Positions 32,461-44,868 of a DNA stretch of 64,000 nt are shown here, in pieces; position 1 is the stretch's first letter, and the number at the start of each line of letters is the position of its first letter. The translations under genes and the position numbers were made by a program. The stretch comes from Erythroxylum novogranatense. Lineage: Eukaryota > Streptophyta > Magnoliopsida > Malpighiales > Erythroxylaceae. The stretch lies in assembly GCA_029891385.1 (NCBI GenBank), contig CM057230.1, forward strand, positions 35,977,402 to 36,041,401. Direction: 5' to 3'. The notes under the pieces were generated by a model. That model was given only the letters and a program-made list of their open reading frames with translations, was not told the DNA's origin and did no database searches.

Positions 32461-33208
32461 TTCCCTCCCTCCTCAAAAGGATTCGTCCTCGAATCAAGAG
32501 CTACATTATCAAAGGGAGATAAATCAGAAACATTAAAAGTAGCACTAACACTATACTCTCCTGGCAAATCCACCCTATAGGCATTGTCATTGATGCGTTC
32601 AAGCACTTGAAAAGGACCATCCCCTCTAGGATCAAGCTTGGACTTCCTTTGTTTAGGAAATCTCTCCTTCCTGAAGTGCACCCAAACCCAATCTCCAGGT
32701 TCAAACATCATCTCCCTACGCCCTTGATTGGCTCTTTGAGCATACATCTTGTTCTTTTCCTCAATGTGCTGCCTAGCTTTCTCATGTATTGTCTTAATCA
32801 ATTCGGCCCTTTGCTGCCCATCTACATTAACAATCTCATTCAAGGGTAAACGCAACAAATCCAATGGAGTTAATGGGTTAAAACCATACACAATCTCAAA
32901 TGGAGAATAACCTGTAGAAGAATGAATGCTTCTATTATATGCAAACTTAATCAAAGGCAAACAATCTTCCCAAGCTTTCAAATTTTTACCCACAACAGCA
33001 CGCAATAAAGATCCTAAGTTTCTATTAACCACTTCAGTTTGTCCATCTGTTTGGGGATGACAGGTTGTAGAAAACAAAAGCTTTGTTCCCAATTTATTCC
33101 ATAAAACACGCCAAAAGTGACTTAAAAACTTAGAATCCCTATCTGAAACAATGGTTCTAGGAGTGCCATGCAACCTAACAACATCCCTAAAAAAAAATCA
33201 ACAACATG
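32247..33208 (-). pseudogene. A2 integrase C-terminal half and LTR-encoded tail
   Basis: The frame 33173-32247 is open: [74 protein letters not shown], then GPITRSRSNKLKAEF inside the LTR. It keeps the second aspartate and the glutamate of the catalytic triad. Upstream it is cut at 33208, where another A LTR (TGATACGACAACAACC) starts. This LTR insertion or recombination removed the rest of A2. Confidence 0.9.
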
Positions 33209-33576
33209 TGATACGACAACAACCTAGAATCAATGTCTAGATCACCTCCGTTTCACTGATTGTTCCCAAACCTAAATTCAATCAATCTAACAAGACCCTT
33301 CACCCCCAAAACAGCAAGGAATTGGTAACAAAGAGTATAAGATTGTAGGAATTGAATTAACGCCACAAGTTAGAACTTACTTGATAAGTTGAATCAATCC
33401 TTAAGGTAAAACAAGCAAGAATCTAAATTCTCTCTTGAAGAATGCTTTCTAATTTTATTGATCTCTCTAAAACTCGTGTTCATGGGTAAAGCAAAGGTTT
33501 AAATACCCTTTGTAATGTAAACCCTAACAAAGATAACTTAAGAGGGGCGAATTGGGCTTTTAAACTAGGCTCACAA
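33209..33576 (-). repeat. Family A LTR, left part, split by B2
   Basis: It starts TGATACGACAACAACC in the A2 integrase. An internal deletion of about 180 bp joins 'gataac' to 'ttaagagg' through the shared word TAAC. It is interrupted at CACAA by element B2 and resumes at 40351. Confidence 0.9.
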
Positions 33577-34368
33577 TGATACGGAACCTCCAAGAATAGA
33601 CTTTGAGAACTCCTTAACGACGAACCCAAATACTGACCTGAAAACCCCTAGTCGAATTCAGTACAACCTCAAGGATGAAGGTTAGAATTCAGATTACCTT
33701 GAATTGATCTAGATCTAAGATTCGAAACAATTCAGCCTCTAATCCTAGATTTGAAACACTCCACAAGAAAGTTGATCAAACTACTTGAATGTTTCTGAAG
33801 CATGTATTCACGCAAGAACACAAAGATAAAAGCAAAACGGCTTTTAGGTTAAAATTTCATCCAAAAGAACCCATCACAATTCGTCCTAGGCATATATATA
33901 GCCTTTACATAACATTAAAAAAACCTATTCTGATATGGAAAACTTAATAGAATAGGAAACCTATTCGATATGGAAAACTTAATAAATAGGAAACCTATTC
34001 GATATGGAAAACTTAATAAATAGGAAACCTATTCGATATGGAAAACTTAATAAATAGGAAACCTATTCTCGATATGGAAAACTTAATAAAACGTGGTTAA
34101 ACACTAAATCAAGCCTCATTCGTGAATGTCAACTTGTAACAAATTAAAGTTGACATCTTCAGCCCTTGTCTCCAAACGTGGCATCCCATGCAGTCCATGC
34201 AAGCCATTGCTAGCCAAAGTCACCAAGCCTTGTAAATGGCAATTTAATGCTTGCTGAATCTTTTTGGCTCGTGATCTAGTAATTGGACCTCTTGGCAAAA
34301 CAATTGGATTGGAGATCATCTCTTCATGCTCCTCACGTCCTTGCTCTTGATCAAGCTGATTCGCATCA
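33577..34368 (-). repeat. 3' LTR of B2
   Basis: 792 bp. The 33-bp minisatellite lies at about 33926-34088, with more units than the other B LTRs. The polypurine tract follows at 34369-34386. Confidence 0.95.
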
Positions 34369-35246
34369 TTTTCCCTCTCCTCAAAAGGATTCGTCCTCGA
34401 ATCATAAGCATCACCTACGTCAAAAGGACTCAAATCAGCAACATTAAATGAAGCACTCACATTATACTCACCTGGCAAATCCACTTTATATGCATTATCA
34501 TTAATCCGTTCAAGGATTTGAAAAGGACCAGCTCCTCGTGGATTTAGTTTAGACTTTCGTTGCTGCGGAAATCGTTCTTTGCGAAAATGAACCCAAACCC
34601 AATCACCAGGCTGAAACAACATTGGTTTCCTTCCTTTATTCACCCTAGAAGCTACTTTGACATTTTGCTTCTCAATCCTCTCCTTAACTTGCTGATGTAA
34701 CTTCTTCACATAATCTGCCTTTGAACTAGCATCAACACTCACAAAATCATTAGATGGCAAGGGTAATATATCCAAAGGAGTAAGCGGATTGAAACCATAC
34801 ACAATTTCAAAAGGAGAACAATGAGTAGTGCTATGAACAGCCCTATTATAAGCAAACTCCACAAATGGTAAACAATCCTCCCACGTCCTAATGTTCTTTT
34901 CTAACACAGCCCTAAGTAAAGTAATCAATGTTCGATTCACAACCTCAGTTTGGCCATCGGTTTGAGGATGGCAAGTTGTTGAAAACAACAACTTAGTTCC
35001 CAACTTTCCCCACAGAACACGCCAGAAATGGCTCAAAAATTTAACATCTCTATCACTAATAATGCTTTTAGGTATACCATGCAAAGCATCGACCTCTTTA
35101 AAGAACAAATCAGCAATCATCTTAGCATCATCAGTCTTATGACACGGTATAAAATGAGCCATTTTACTAAATCTATCAACCACAACAAAAATACTATCAC
35201 GATCTTTCCTAGTTTTAGGCAAACCAAGCACAAAATCCATAGACAA
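34116..35246 (-). pseudogene. B2 integrase core to LTR-encoded tail, open for 376 codons
   Basis: It begins [20 protein letters not shown] with the first catalytic Asp, then [13 protein letters not shown] and [12 protein letters not shown] (Asp and Glu), [59 protein letters not shown], and crosses into the LTR at 34368. The last 84 residues have GPITRSRAKKIQQALNCHLQ. The N-terminal zinc domain is in the overlapping frame that ends at 35117, separated by a one-base loss near 35250. Confidence 0.9.
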
Positions 35247-36310
35247 ATCAATCCAGGTCCATTAGGAACAGGAAGTGGTGTGTACAAACCATGTGGTTTC
35301 AGCCTAGACTTAGCTTCTCTACATGTAATGCAATGCTCACAAACTTTATGCACATCATGTTTCATACCAGGCCAATAAAAATGCTCTATCAGCATATCAT
35401 AGGTTTTACTTACCCCAAAATGACCCATCAATCCTCCTCCATGTGCTTTCTTAACTAACAATTCTGTCATGGAACACTTAGGAATACACAACCTACTTTT
35501 CTTAAACAAGAAACCATCAAACAAATGAAATTCTCTCAAAACAGCCACATCACCACATGAATTATATATGTCACCAAAATCCTCATCACTGGCATACAAT
35601 TCCTTAATATGCTCAAAGCCTAGCAATCTAGCACTAAGAGAATTAAGTAACACATACCTTCGCGATAACGCATCAGCCACAACATTTTCCTTACCTCTCT
35701 TGTATTTAATCACATATGGAAATGTTTCTATGAACTCCACCCATTTGGCATGTCTACGGTTCAGCTTATCTTGCCCCTTCAAATGTTTCAAACTCTCATG
35801 ATCAGTATGTATCACAAACTCCTTTGAACATAAATAGTGCTGCCATGTATGCAAAGCTCGATACAATGCATATAACTCTTTGTCATACGTTGGATACTTC
35901 AAAGCTGCCCCACTTAATTTTTCACTAAAGAACATCAATGGCCTTTGATCCTGTAACAAAACAGCTCCAATTCCTATGCCACTTGCATCACATTCAATCT
36001 CAAAAGTCTTATCAAAATTAGGCAAAGCAAGCAAAGGTGCATTACACAATTTATCTTTCAGTTCATTAAATGCATGTTCTTGGGCCTCCCCAAACAAATG
36101 TGACATTTTCTTAACTAACTCATTCAAGGGTGCAGCTATGGTGCTGAAATTTCTAATAAACCTCCTATAGAAACCAGCAAGTCTATGAAAACTCCTCACC
36201 TCACTAGCACTCGTAGGACTCGGCCAATCTCTAATAGCCTTGACCTTGTCCTCATCAACCTCTATACCATCACTAGTCACCACAAAACCAAGAAAATGAA
36301 CCTTATCCAT
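35117..36310 (-). pseudogene. B2 RT connection, RNase H and integrase zinc domain
   Basis: The frame starts at the connection ([20 protein letters not shown]) and runs through RNase H ([46 protein letters not shown]). The integrase zinc region follows ([27 protein letters not shown]). It becomes frame-shifted after VPNGPG. It is separated from the RT frame upstream by a one-base loss near 36316. Confidence 0.9.
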
Positions 36311-36954
36311 GCAAAACTACACTTATTAAGGTTAGCATACAGCTTCTCACGCCTAAGAACGTCTAACACAATACGCACATGCATGACATGATCATCCAAA
36401 CACTTAGAGTAAACAAGAATATCATCAAAATACACAACAACAAATTTACCCAAGTGCTCACGCAACACATGATTCATCAAGCGCATGAATGTACTAGGTG
36501 CATTAGTAAGACCAAACGGCATAACCAACCACTCATACAGCCCATATTTAGTCTTAAACGCTGTTTTCCACTCATCACCCACACTCATTCGAATTTGATA
36601 ATAACCAGATTTCAAATCAATTTTTGTGAACAAACAAGAACCATGTAATTCATCAAGCATATCATCTAATCTAGGAATAGGATGTCGATACTTTACAGTG
36701 ATTTTATTGATGGCTCGACAGTCCACGCACATCCTGTACGTCCCGTCCTTCTTTGGCACAAGAATAACAGGAACCGAACAAGGACTTAAGCTTTCTCTCA
36801 CATATCCCTTAGCTAGCAATTCCTCCACCTGTCTCTGTATCTCCTTTGTCTCGAAAGGATTAGCTCGATATGCTGGCCTATTGGGAATGGCAGCCCCCGG
36901 AATGAAGTCAATTTGATGCTCTATGCCTCGGATTGGTGGCAACCCATCAGGCAT
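36277..36954 (-). pseudogene. B2 reverse transcriptase, open for 226 codons
   Basis: The frame covers the linker ([20 protein letters not shown]) and RT motifs: [49 protein letters not shown] and YFDD at 36421-36432. All seven polymerase blocks up to the catalytic aspartates are readable. The frame slips at NKCSFAW. Confidence 0.92.
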
Positions 36955-36959
36955 TTCCT

Positions 36960-37851
36960 CAGAAACAAATCAGCATATTCCGCAAAAGATCAACAAACAC
37001 TTTGGGCAAAGATTGGTTAGCATTAGTAGTTTCCAAACAAGGCCCTTTGCACAAAAGCACAAACATAGGCTGTTTGGAGAAGAAAACATGTTTAACCTCA
37101 CTTGTACTAGCTAACAAACTCACATTTTCTCTCCTCTTTTATTTTTTAAATCTGGATTTGCTTTTGTTGCGCTTTTCTCTCTTTCTTTTCACTCAGCTTT
37201 TGTTCACTCTCTTTTCTCTCGTTTCATTCAGTTTTTGTTCACTCTTTTTCTCTCTTTTCACTTTTTTTCTTTCTTTTCAAATTCAAGTCTCATTCTTTCC
37301 ATTTTACATTGATCTTCATATACTTCTTTGGAAGAGAGCGGTGTCGAATTGTCTTCGTCCATCTTTAGTGAATGAATACCGATTGAGGTATCCATCATGT
37401 ATAGCTCGCCTATCATAACGCCATGGACGCCCAAGCAAAATCTCTCCAGCATGCATTGGCACCACATCACACAACACGTCATCATGATATTTACCAATGG
37501 AAAAGAAACTATAGATTGCTGATTTACCTTAACCTCTCCACATTCATTCAGCCACTGAAGTTTGTAAGGTCGTGGATGAGGTTGTGTAGACAGCCCCAAT
37601 CGATCAACCAAGAGTGTACTTACCACATTGGTACAGCTACCACCATCCACAATCACAATGCAAGCCTTCCCTTGAACATGACATCTTGTATGGAACAAGT
37701 TGTCTCGCTGATCCTCATGGTTTTCCTCCTTCAATTGCATGTTAAGAACACGCCTAGTAACCAACAAATCTCCCTTTATTGCTCCCATCACTACAGTCTT
37801 CCAATTCTGGCATCTCACCACCATCACTCTCATCATCACTTTCTTCTTCAT
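36960..37851 (-). pseudogene. B2 protease and charged linker
   Basis: DNLFHTRCHVQGKACIVIVD and GGSCTNVVSTLLVDRLGL lie in the 37851-37258 frame; a shift near 37500 breaks the flap half. The Lys/Glu-rich linker to RT appears as a pyrimidine-rich stretch (37125-37280) on the plus strand. The active site reads D-G-G-S. Confidence 0.87.
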
Positions 37852-39021
37852 CAGTCACTATCTCACCATTTTTCATAGTCATAACTCTCTTGTTTGGACA
37901 TTCTTTGCTGATATGTCCCACACCTTGACACTTCCAACACTTAATATCTCGATTTCGTTGCCTTGGCTCATCGAATTTGGACTTGCCCTTAGAACTTGAT
38001 TCGGCCTTCGCTTTACCACCATCTTGAACAGCCTTGTTGCCACCTGTAAAATCACGTTTTCCATCCCTATTCCAAGAAGAATTTGCATTAGAAATAGGTT
38101 TGGAAATTACCTTGCTGTTCCTTTTCTTTGAATTTGCCTTTCTACTTTGATGGCAATGTGCACCATTTCTTCTAATTCCACATATGGCTGTAAATCAACT
38201 CGGTCAGCTATGTCTTGATTCAAACCAGCCAAGAAACGTGCCATGGTCGTCTCCACATCCTCTTCTAAGTCAGCCCTAGTCATCAACATCTCCATTTCTT
38301 TGTAGTAATCATCAACACTCTTACTTCCTTGCTTAAGAACCTGAAGTCTTTGCATGATTTCCCTATGGAAATGTCTAGGAACAAACCGCTTCCTCATGAC
38401 TGATTTTAGATCAGCCCACGTTTCAATTGGGTACTCAAATTCCTTCTCCTACTAGTCACTAATCGATCCCACCAGGCTATTGCATAATCTGTGAATTGAG
38501 TGTGATGAAGCTTGACCTTCTTTTCTTCAATACATCTATGGCACTCAAAATAAGTTCAACTTGTTTCTCCCATTGCAAATAAGCTTCTGGATCTGATGTA
38601 CCTCGAAAATTTGGTATTTTAAGCTTGATGCTCCCAAAGCTTCTATCCGCACCATCTTCACCTCTATGATTTCTGCCATAGTTAACATTATTATTCAGCC
38701 TTCCCCTACCCCTTCCAGCACCACGGCCTCTTCTTCCTCCACCTCTAGGAAAATTAGTTCAACATCAGCTGCATCTTACTCCTCAAGCTCATGGTCATCT
38801 TCCTCAAATTCGGATGTTGCACCTGATTTCGACCACCAACTTGTCTTCCTTGTCGTTCGGAGTTGCTCTTTCAACATTCCGCAACCTTAAATTCATACGT
38901 TCCAAGGTTTCGTTTATATTCTCCATGGCTCGGTATAAGCGTGTAAATTCGCTTGTTGAGCCTCACGCAACCTATCCGGATCAATCTGAACTCTCCTTTC
39001 ATCATCACCTTGATTAGACAT
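37852..39021 (-). pseudogene. B2 gag
   Basis: The start ATG at 39021 (MSNQGDDERR) is the same as in B1. The gag domain is seen at 38397-38107 (MRKRFVPRHFHREIMQRLQV, DDYYKEMEMLMTRADLEEDV, MARFLAGLNQDIADRV), and the zinc knuckle CWKCQGVGHISKEC near 37900-37945. Deletions near 38108, 38440, 38500 and 38760 break the frame. Confidence 0.88.
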
Positions 39022-39564
39022 TATACCTGCAAGAAAAGGTTAGTACAAACAAATATAGGCCTCACAACACTCCCTCGCGTGTTTACACTCAAATAATGAA
39101 GGTTGTTCACTCGTGTTTCACTCAATTGATGTTTTCGCTCAAGGTTCACTCACACCTCTCAAGCTGATTTCTTTTATGTTCTTAGGAGAATCACACTTTA
39201 TGAAACAATTCCAATAGCCTTCCTTGCGATGTATCCGAACCTAAAATTCCCAATGCCTCACTAATCAAGTCGGTTCAAACAGCCCCATCAATGGTGAAAA
39301 TTTGGGACTGAAAAATTATATTGATTCTAACCCACCTAGATTCGATCCTTATCTCCTAAATAGCAAGGAGAATGAAAATTTTTTGTAGAAGGATTTTGTA
39401 CTCTTTTTTTTTTTGCTCCTCTCACTATCTCTTTGAAGACAACCTCAATTCACCCTAACGAAACAAGGATAGCAACAAAGAACAAGACCGAACAAGATCA
39501 AATTTAGAAAGCAAAACGAAATTGATAGGATAAAACCTGATCTAGAGCAGAGCTCGATACCAAA
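39022..39564 (-). promoter_or_regulatory. B2 leader and primer-binding site
   Basis: It matches the B1 leader. The degenerate primer site TGGTATCGAGCT (minus strand, 39551-39562) has the same missing AG as in B1, so the change predates both insertions or the family uses a variant primer. Confidence 0.7.
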
Positions 39565-40350
39565 TGATACGGAACCTTCAAGAATAGACTTTGAGAACTC
39601 CTTAACGACGAACCCAAATACTGACCTGAAAACCCTAGTCGAATTCAAGACAACCTCAAGGATGAAGGTTAGAATTCAGATTACCTTGAATTGATCTAGA
39701 TCTAAGATTCGAAACAATTCAGCCTCTAATCCTAGATTTGAAACACTCCACAAGAAAGTTGATCAAACTACTTGAATGTTTCTGAAGCATGTATTCACGC
39801 AAGAACACAAAGATAAAAGCAAAAGCGGCTTTTAGGTTAAAATTTCATCCAAAAGAACCCATCACAATTCGTCCTAGGCATATATATAGCCTTTACATAA
39901 CATAAAAAACCTATTCTGATATGGAAAACTTAATAGAATAGGAAACCTATTCTGATATGGAAAACTTAATAAATAGGAAACCTATTCGATATGGAAAACT
40001 TAATAAATAGGAAACCTATTACGATATGGAAAACTGAATAGAAACCTATTCGATATGGAAAACTTAATAAAAACGTGGTTAAACACTAAATCAAGCCTCA
40101 TTCATGAATGTCAACTTGTAACAAATTAAAGTTGACATCTTCAGCCCTTGTCTCCAAACGTGGCATCCCATGCAGTCCATGCAAGCCATTGCTAGCCAAA
40201 GTCACCAAGCCTTGTAAATGATAATTTAATGCTTGCTGAATCTTTTTGGCTCGTGATCTAGTAATTGGACCTCTTGGCAAAACAATTGGATTGGAGATCA
40301 TCTCTTCATGCTCCTCACGTCCTTGCTCTTGACCAAGCTGATTCGCATCA
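39565..40350 (-). repeat. 5' LTR of B2
   Basis: 786 bp, TGATACGGAACC to GATTCGCATCA, TATA run at 39880-39888, minisatellite at about 39904-40073. Confidence 0.95.
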
Positions 40351-40521
40351 CACAAGCTTGGTTCCTTAAAATAAAACATGCACATGACTTTTTTAATGAA
40401 GCACATGCACACTTAATGCAAATCAACCCATGAAAAAGCCTAAAAGAAGTCCACATGTCCCTTATAAGATAAAATAAGCCCAAGCCCATTGATTAGACTT
40501 GGTTGGAGCGCGACCTTGTAA
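40351..40521 (-). repeat. Family A LTR, right part, after B2
   Basis: It continues the LTR from 33576 ('cacaagcttggttcc...'). A deletion after 'gattagacttg' removes about 160 bp. It ends 'gttggagcgcgaccttgtaa' and then flips into a plus-strand LTR. Confidence 0.88.
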
Positions 40522-40588
40522 TACAACTCACCAAGGCAATGGAGACTTGAGGATGCCAATGGGTCCAATTACAAGGTCGCGCTCCAAC
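40502..40588. repeat. Inverted repeat at the LTR-LTR junction
   Basis: The 20-nt arms at 40502-40521 and 40569-40588 are perfect reverse complements, with a 47-nt spacer. They are the same LTR segment in opposite orientations, and mark a fold-back junction. Confidence 0.9.
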
Positions 40589-41424
40589 AAGCTCAAAGCA
40601 CAATTTCATATTTATGTACAAGCTTTTGTTTCACAAGAACTTCAAGAAGTTTTGTTGATCAAGCTTGGAGAAGAGCTCAGGAAGACACCTAAGTGTGTGT
40701 GCACGTTGGAGGCATCAAGCCAAGAGGGCTAACACTTAGCCAATTTTCACAAGCACAAGTCTAATCAATGGGCTTGGGCTTATTTTATCTTATAAGGGAC
40801 ATGTGGACTTCTTTTAGGTTTTTTCATGGGCTGATTTGCATTAAGTGTGCATGTGCTTCATTAAAAAAGTCATGTGCATGTTTTATTTTAAGGAACCAAG
40901 CTTGTGGGCCTAGTTTAAAAGCCCAATTCGCCCCTCCTAAGTTAATCTTCTATTTTGTGGTTTTCTTATCCTATTTGGACAAGAACTAGTCAATTTTAAT
41001 TAGTTTTGAAGCCCAAATCCATGTAGGATTTATTCTTGGGCAGATTTGTTTCAAGAAGGCCTTTTGATATTTTGGGCTTTCTTTAGGGTTTTTAGGTTAT
41101 CTTTGTTAGGGTTTACATTGCAAAGGGTATTTAAACCTTTGCTTTAGCCATGAACACGAGTTTTAGAGAGATCAATAAAATTAGAAAGCATTCTTCAAGA
41201 GAGAATTGAGATTCTTGCTTGTTTTAGCTTAAGGATTGATTCAACTTATCAAGTAAGTTCTAACTTGTGGCGTTAATTCAATTCCTACAATCTTATACTC
41301 TTTGTTACTAAATCCTTGCTGTTTTGGGGGTGAAGGGTCTTGTTAGATTGATTGAATTTAGGTTTGGGAACAATCATTGAAACGGAGGTGATCTAGACAT
41401 TGATTCTAGGTTGTTGCCGTATCA
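40521..41424 (+). repeat. Family A LTR, plus strand, lacking its first TG
   Basis: It begins ATACAACTCACC (the TG is lost) and ends GCCGTATCA at 41424. It is solitary: no primer site or body follows. The LTR-encoded tail frame (RMPMGPITRSRSNKLKAQF) is open. Confidence 0.93.
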
Positions 41425-42108
41425 CTCTTGAAGAATACTTTCTAATTTTATTGATCTCTCTAAACTCCTGTTCATGGCTAAAGCAAGGGTTTAAATACCC
41501 TTTGCAATGTAAACCCTAACAAAGATAACCTAAAAATCCTAAAGAAAGCCCAAAGTATCAAAAAGGCCTTCTTGAAACAAATCTGCCCAAGAATAAATCC
41601 CACATGGATTTGGGTTTCAAAATTAATTAAAATTGTCTAGTCCTTGTCCAAATAGGATAAGAAAACCACAAAATAGAAGACTAACTTAAGAGGGGCGAAT
41701 TGGGCTTTTAAACTAGGCCCACAAGCTTGGTTCCTTAAAATAAAACATGCACATGACTTTTTTTAATAAAGCACATGCACACTTAATCCAAACCAGCCCA
41801 TGAAAAAGCCTAAAAGAAGTCCACATGCCCTTTATAAGATATAATAAGCCCAAGCCCATTGATTAGACTTGTGCTTGTGAAAATTGGCTAAGTGTTAGCC
41901 CTCTTGATTTGATGCCTCCAATGTGCACACACACTTAAGTGTCTTCCTAAGCTCTTCCCCAAGCTTGACCAACAAAACTTTTTGAAGTTCTTGTGAAACA
42001 AAAGCTTGTAAATAAATCTGAAATTGTGCTTTAAGCTTGTTGGAGCGTGACCTTGTAATTGGACCCATTGGCATCCTCAAGTCTCCATTGCCTTGGTGAG
42101 TTGTATCA
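41425..42108 (-). repeat. Family A LTR, minus strand, missing about 220 bp of one end
   Basis: It starts inside the LTR at 'tcttgaagaat' and ends at the true LTR terminus GAGTTGTATCA (42108), which abuts the AT-rich array. With 40521-41424 it forms a head-to-head inverted pair. Confidence 0.93.
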
Positions 42109-42234
42109 GTACATAACTATAAATATATTATGTATACCATTTTGCATAACCATGTACATTATATGCATAATGCATGATGTCATACATGCAGACATGTAAT
42201 GTATACTATGCAAATGTATTGTATGTCAATGGCT

Positions 42235-42314
42235 AATAGTTACACATATTATGATCAAAGATATTATGATAACATTGGTATACGTAATATCTTTGATCAT
42301 AATATGTAACTATT
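42235..42314. repeat. Inverted repeat, about 30-nt arms
   Basis: Arms 42235-42266 and 42285-42314 are complementary, with one 2-nt insertion (CA) in the left arm and an 18-nt spacer. The core is ATGATCAAAGATATTA. Confidence 0.9.
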
Positions 42315-42490
42315 GAAAACACAATTTCATGACAAGTTAATATACAATACGGATAATGTTTGTGATGGTATAATATACTATATATGCACTATGTACAAAT
42401 TATTTTCATTTGTACTAGTGGTGCCATAATATGTTAATAGTCACGTGGAGATAGATAAAGTTAACACTTTTCCATGCATAATGAAGTGGT

Positions 42491-42527
42491 ATAGTGGTAT
42501 TTACATAATGTGTGTAAATACCACTAT
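42491..42527. repeat. Perfect inverted repeat, 15-nt arms
   Basis: ATAGTGGTATTTACA (42491-42505) and its exact complement (42513-42527), loop of 7 nt. Confidence 0.92.
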
Positions 42528-42919
42528 TATGTATTAGTGTTACTACATGTGTTATAATACTATGCATAGTACTATAATATTATTGCACAAGGTATAATAC
42601 ACTAGTTTATATACCATTACTTTACTAATTAGTACATGCATATGTGTACAATAATTAGTAGTTATGCATATGTTACATAATAGTATTTATGAATATAATA
42701 AATGTTATTATATATATTTCGTACATTGTCACCATAATGTACGAAATATTGCATATCTTGTTACAATGTATAACAATGCATAAATACATTTGTGATGGTA
42801 TGTTACTATGTATAACAATGTACACTCAATTGGTATGCACTATATCTATACACTATCTGACGTGAATAGTTATTACCATGTGATACATGTGTACATACCT
42901 AATACATTACCTACTTTAA

Positions 42920-42962
42920 AACTATACAATACCATAGTTAGTCACTATGGTATTGTATAGTT
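42920..42962. repeat. Perfect inverted repeat, 19-nt arms
   Basis: AACTATACAATACCATAGT (42920-42938) and its exact complement (42944-42962), loop of 5 nt. Confidence 0.92.
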
Positions 42963-44215
42963 ATCATGTCTAATTGTGTATATATACACAATACGATTGT
43001 ATGACATAATCGTTCCAAGCTCTCTTGTATATATGTTGGTATACACATCATATATCTAAAGATAATATATCTATCTCCAAAATTGACATTATTGGTAATA
43101 GTATTGCCATAATACATATTGTCATGTTTAATACATGTATAGTACTATGGTAGTGGTATAACAATGTAAGTATATACTATGGTATATAACCAATCCTTTA
43201 TTTGGGATGCAAACTGATATGTACAATTGTGGATATGTGGTATGGTACATTATGCATGTTATAGATACTATTATATAAGTTGACACATCCATATGCATAA
43301 CACAATGCATACACTAATTATAATAATAGCATATTATACGTACATGTGCACAATGGTAACGTGCATAGTAGTAGTGTACCAAGGTTGTATTATGCATATT
43401 TACACGCATGTTATGGGTACACATGCTTTGTGTGTACCCAATAGTGGTGCACACCATGAGTATACCATTGTGCACCACTATACATACTATATAACATACA
43501 CATATAAATGCATAGTACATACATGTTACACTAGATATTGATGGTATCTAGTGTATATGGTGCCATAGCTATGGTACATATGTATACACCCTATGCATGT
43601 GCATGTATATATAATGCCATATGGTATACATGTACCCATGTGTATGGTAACACATGTACAATGTTATTAGTTAATAACATGTTAACTAAAACATTAACAT
43701 GTTATTAACAATACTAGTGCATATAATATGGTACTAGTATGGTAACATAGTATACCATATACTATGTACATACTAGTTATAACATATGGTAACATATGGT
43801 ATAGTGTAATGTGTGTACACATGCATTGTGTATTGTTACAAGTAGTGTAATGATGTGTACCATATGCATGTACATTATGTACTACATACCATTAGTCAAG
43901 GTATTACACAATTGTATTATGCATACCTAGCTGGTACTCAATGGCATTGTGTATATTTAGTGTACTACATTTGTAACCACCATAGTATACATTTGTACAC
44001 ATAACATTTATATACTTTACATATGTATATAGTCATTGCATGTGTTAATGTAACTAACACATATGCATAATAGTACATATGTGTTACTCTAGTGAGGTAA
44101 TATATGTACAATAGTATGCATGTATGTAATGTATTATTTATGTACTATGCATGTGTAATACAATTTGGGATGCATAATACATATTCCCTAAAATATTCAG
44201 TCTTCATAAAACTTA

Positions 44216-44293
44216 TATATCTACAAGTTTTCTTTTAAATTATCAAGATAGGAAACAATTTCTTGGGGTATAGTACTAGTATAATATTTACAG
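44216..44293. repeat. Short array segment repeated at 46502-46579
   Basis: Both copies read ATATCTACAAG...GATAGGAAACAATTTCTTGG...GTACTAGTATAATA with a few substitutions. It is one of the few non-palindromic, A-run-containing words in the array. Confidence 0.88.
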
Positions 44294-44868
44294 CAGACAT
44301 ATGTACTTGTGCACACATGTGTATACTCAATGGCACATATGTACACTATGTACACATATCATGTACATTAATGTACACATATGGTACATATGTACCATGG
44401 AAACATGTATTTCATGTATGTGTAGTACATGATGTATGCATATACTTGCACATGTACACATGCATAAATCATATACATGTTACCATGGTTATTGTACTAG
44501 CATATAAAGTGATAATTGATAAACTCAAAATTTAGTAATGCTATAATCAAATATAGTATATGCATACACAATGTGCAGATTGACATATAACACATGGTAA
44601 CATATGTATACTCTAATACAGACATATATGCATAGTGTATATGTATAGTAGTGTAGTATGTATGTATGGTAATAGCACCCACTTGTACATGCAGATTGAC
44701 ATATAATAGCATTTAACTGTACATATTGTGTACTATGCATGTCTAGTGTATCTATTATGTATGCATATGTCACACAACTGTAGGTACCATGCATAATACA
44801 TGCAATAGCTACTATGATTAGTAATGTATGTATTATGTATAATAATATGTATTAATGGTATACATATG

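Larger units (their letters stand above)
33577..40350 (-). mobile_element. Full-length Ty3/gypsy chromovirus B2, inserted in a family A LTR
   Basis: LTRs 33577-34368 and 39565-40350, target duplication CACAA (33572-33576 and 40351-40355), and gag-PR-RT-RNH-IN order on the minus strand. It is the sister of B1 and better preserved: RT and the integrase-to-tail section are long open frames. Excising it rebuilds 'aggctcacaagcttgg' of the A LTR. Confidence 0.96.

Noticed and set aside
40499..41000. Plus-strand frames (40499-40732, 40768-40989) as a possible host gene
   Set aside because: They are the LTR-encoded gypsy tail and downstream LTR sequence of a plus-strand family A LTR, also seen at 62408-62814.
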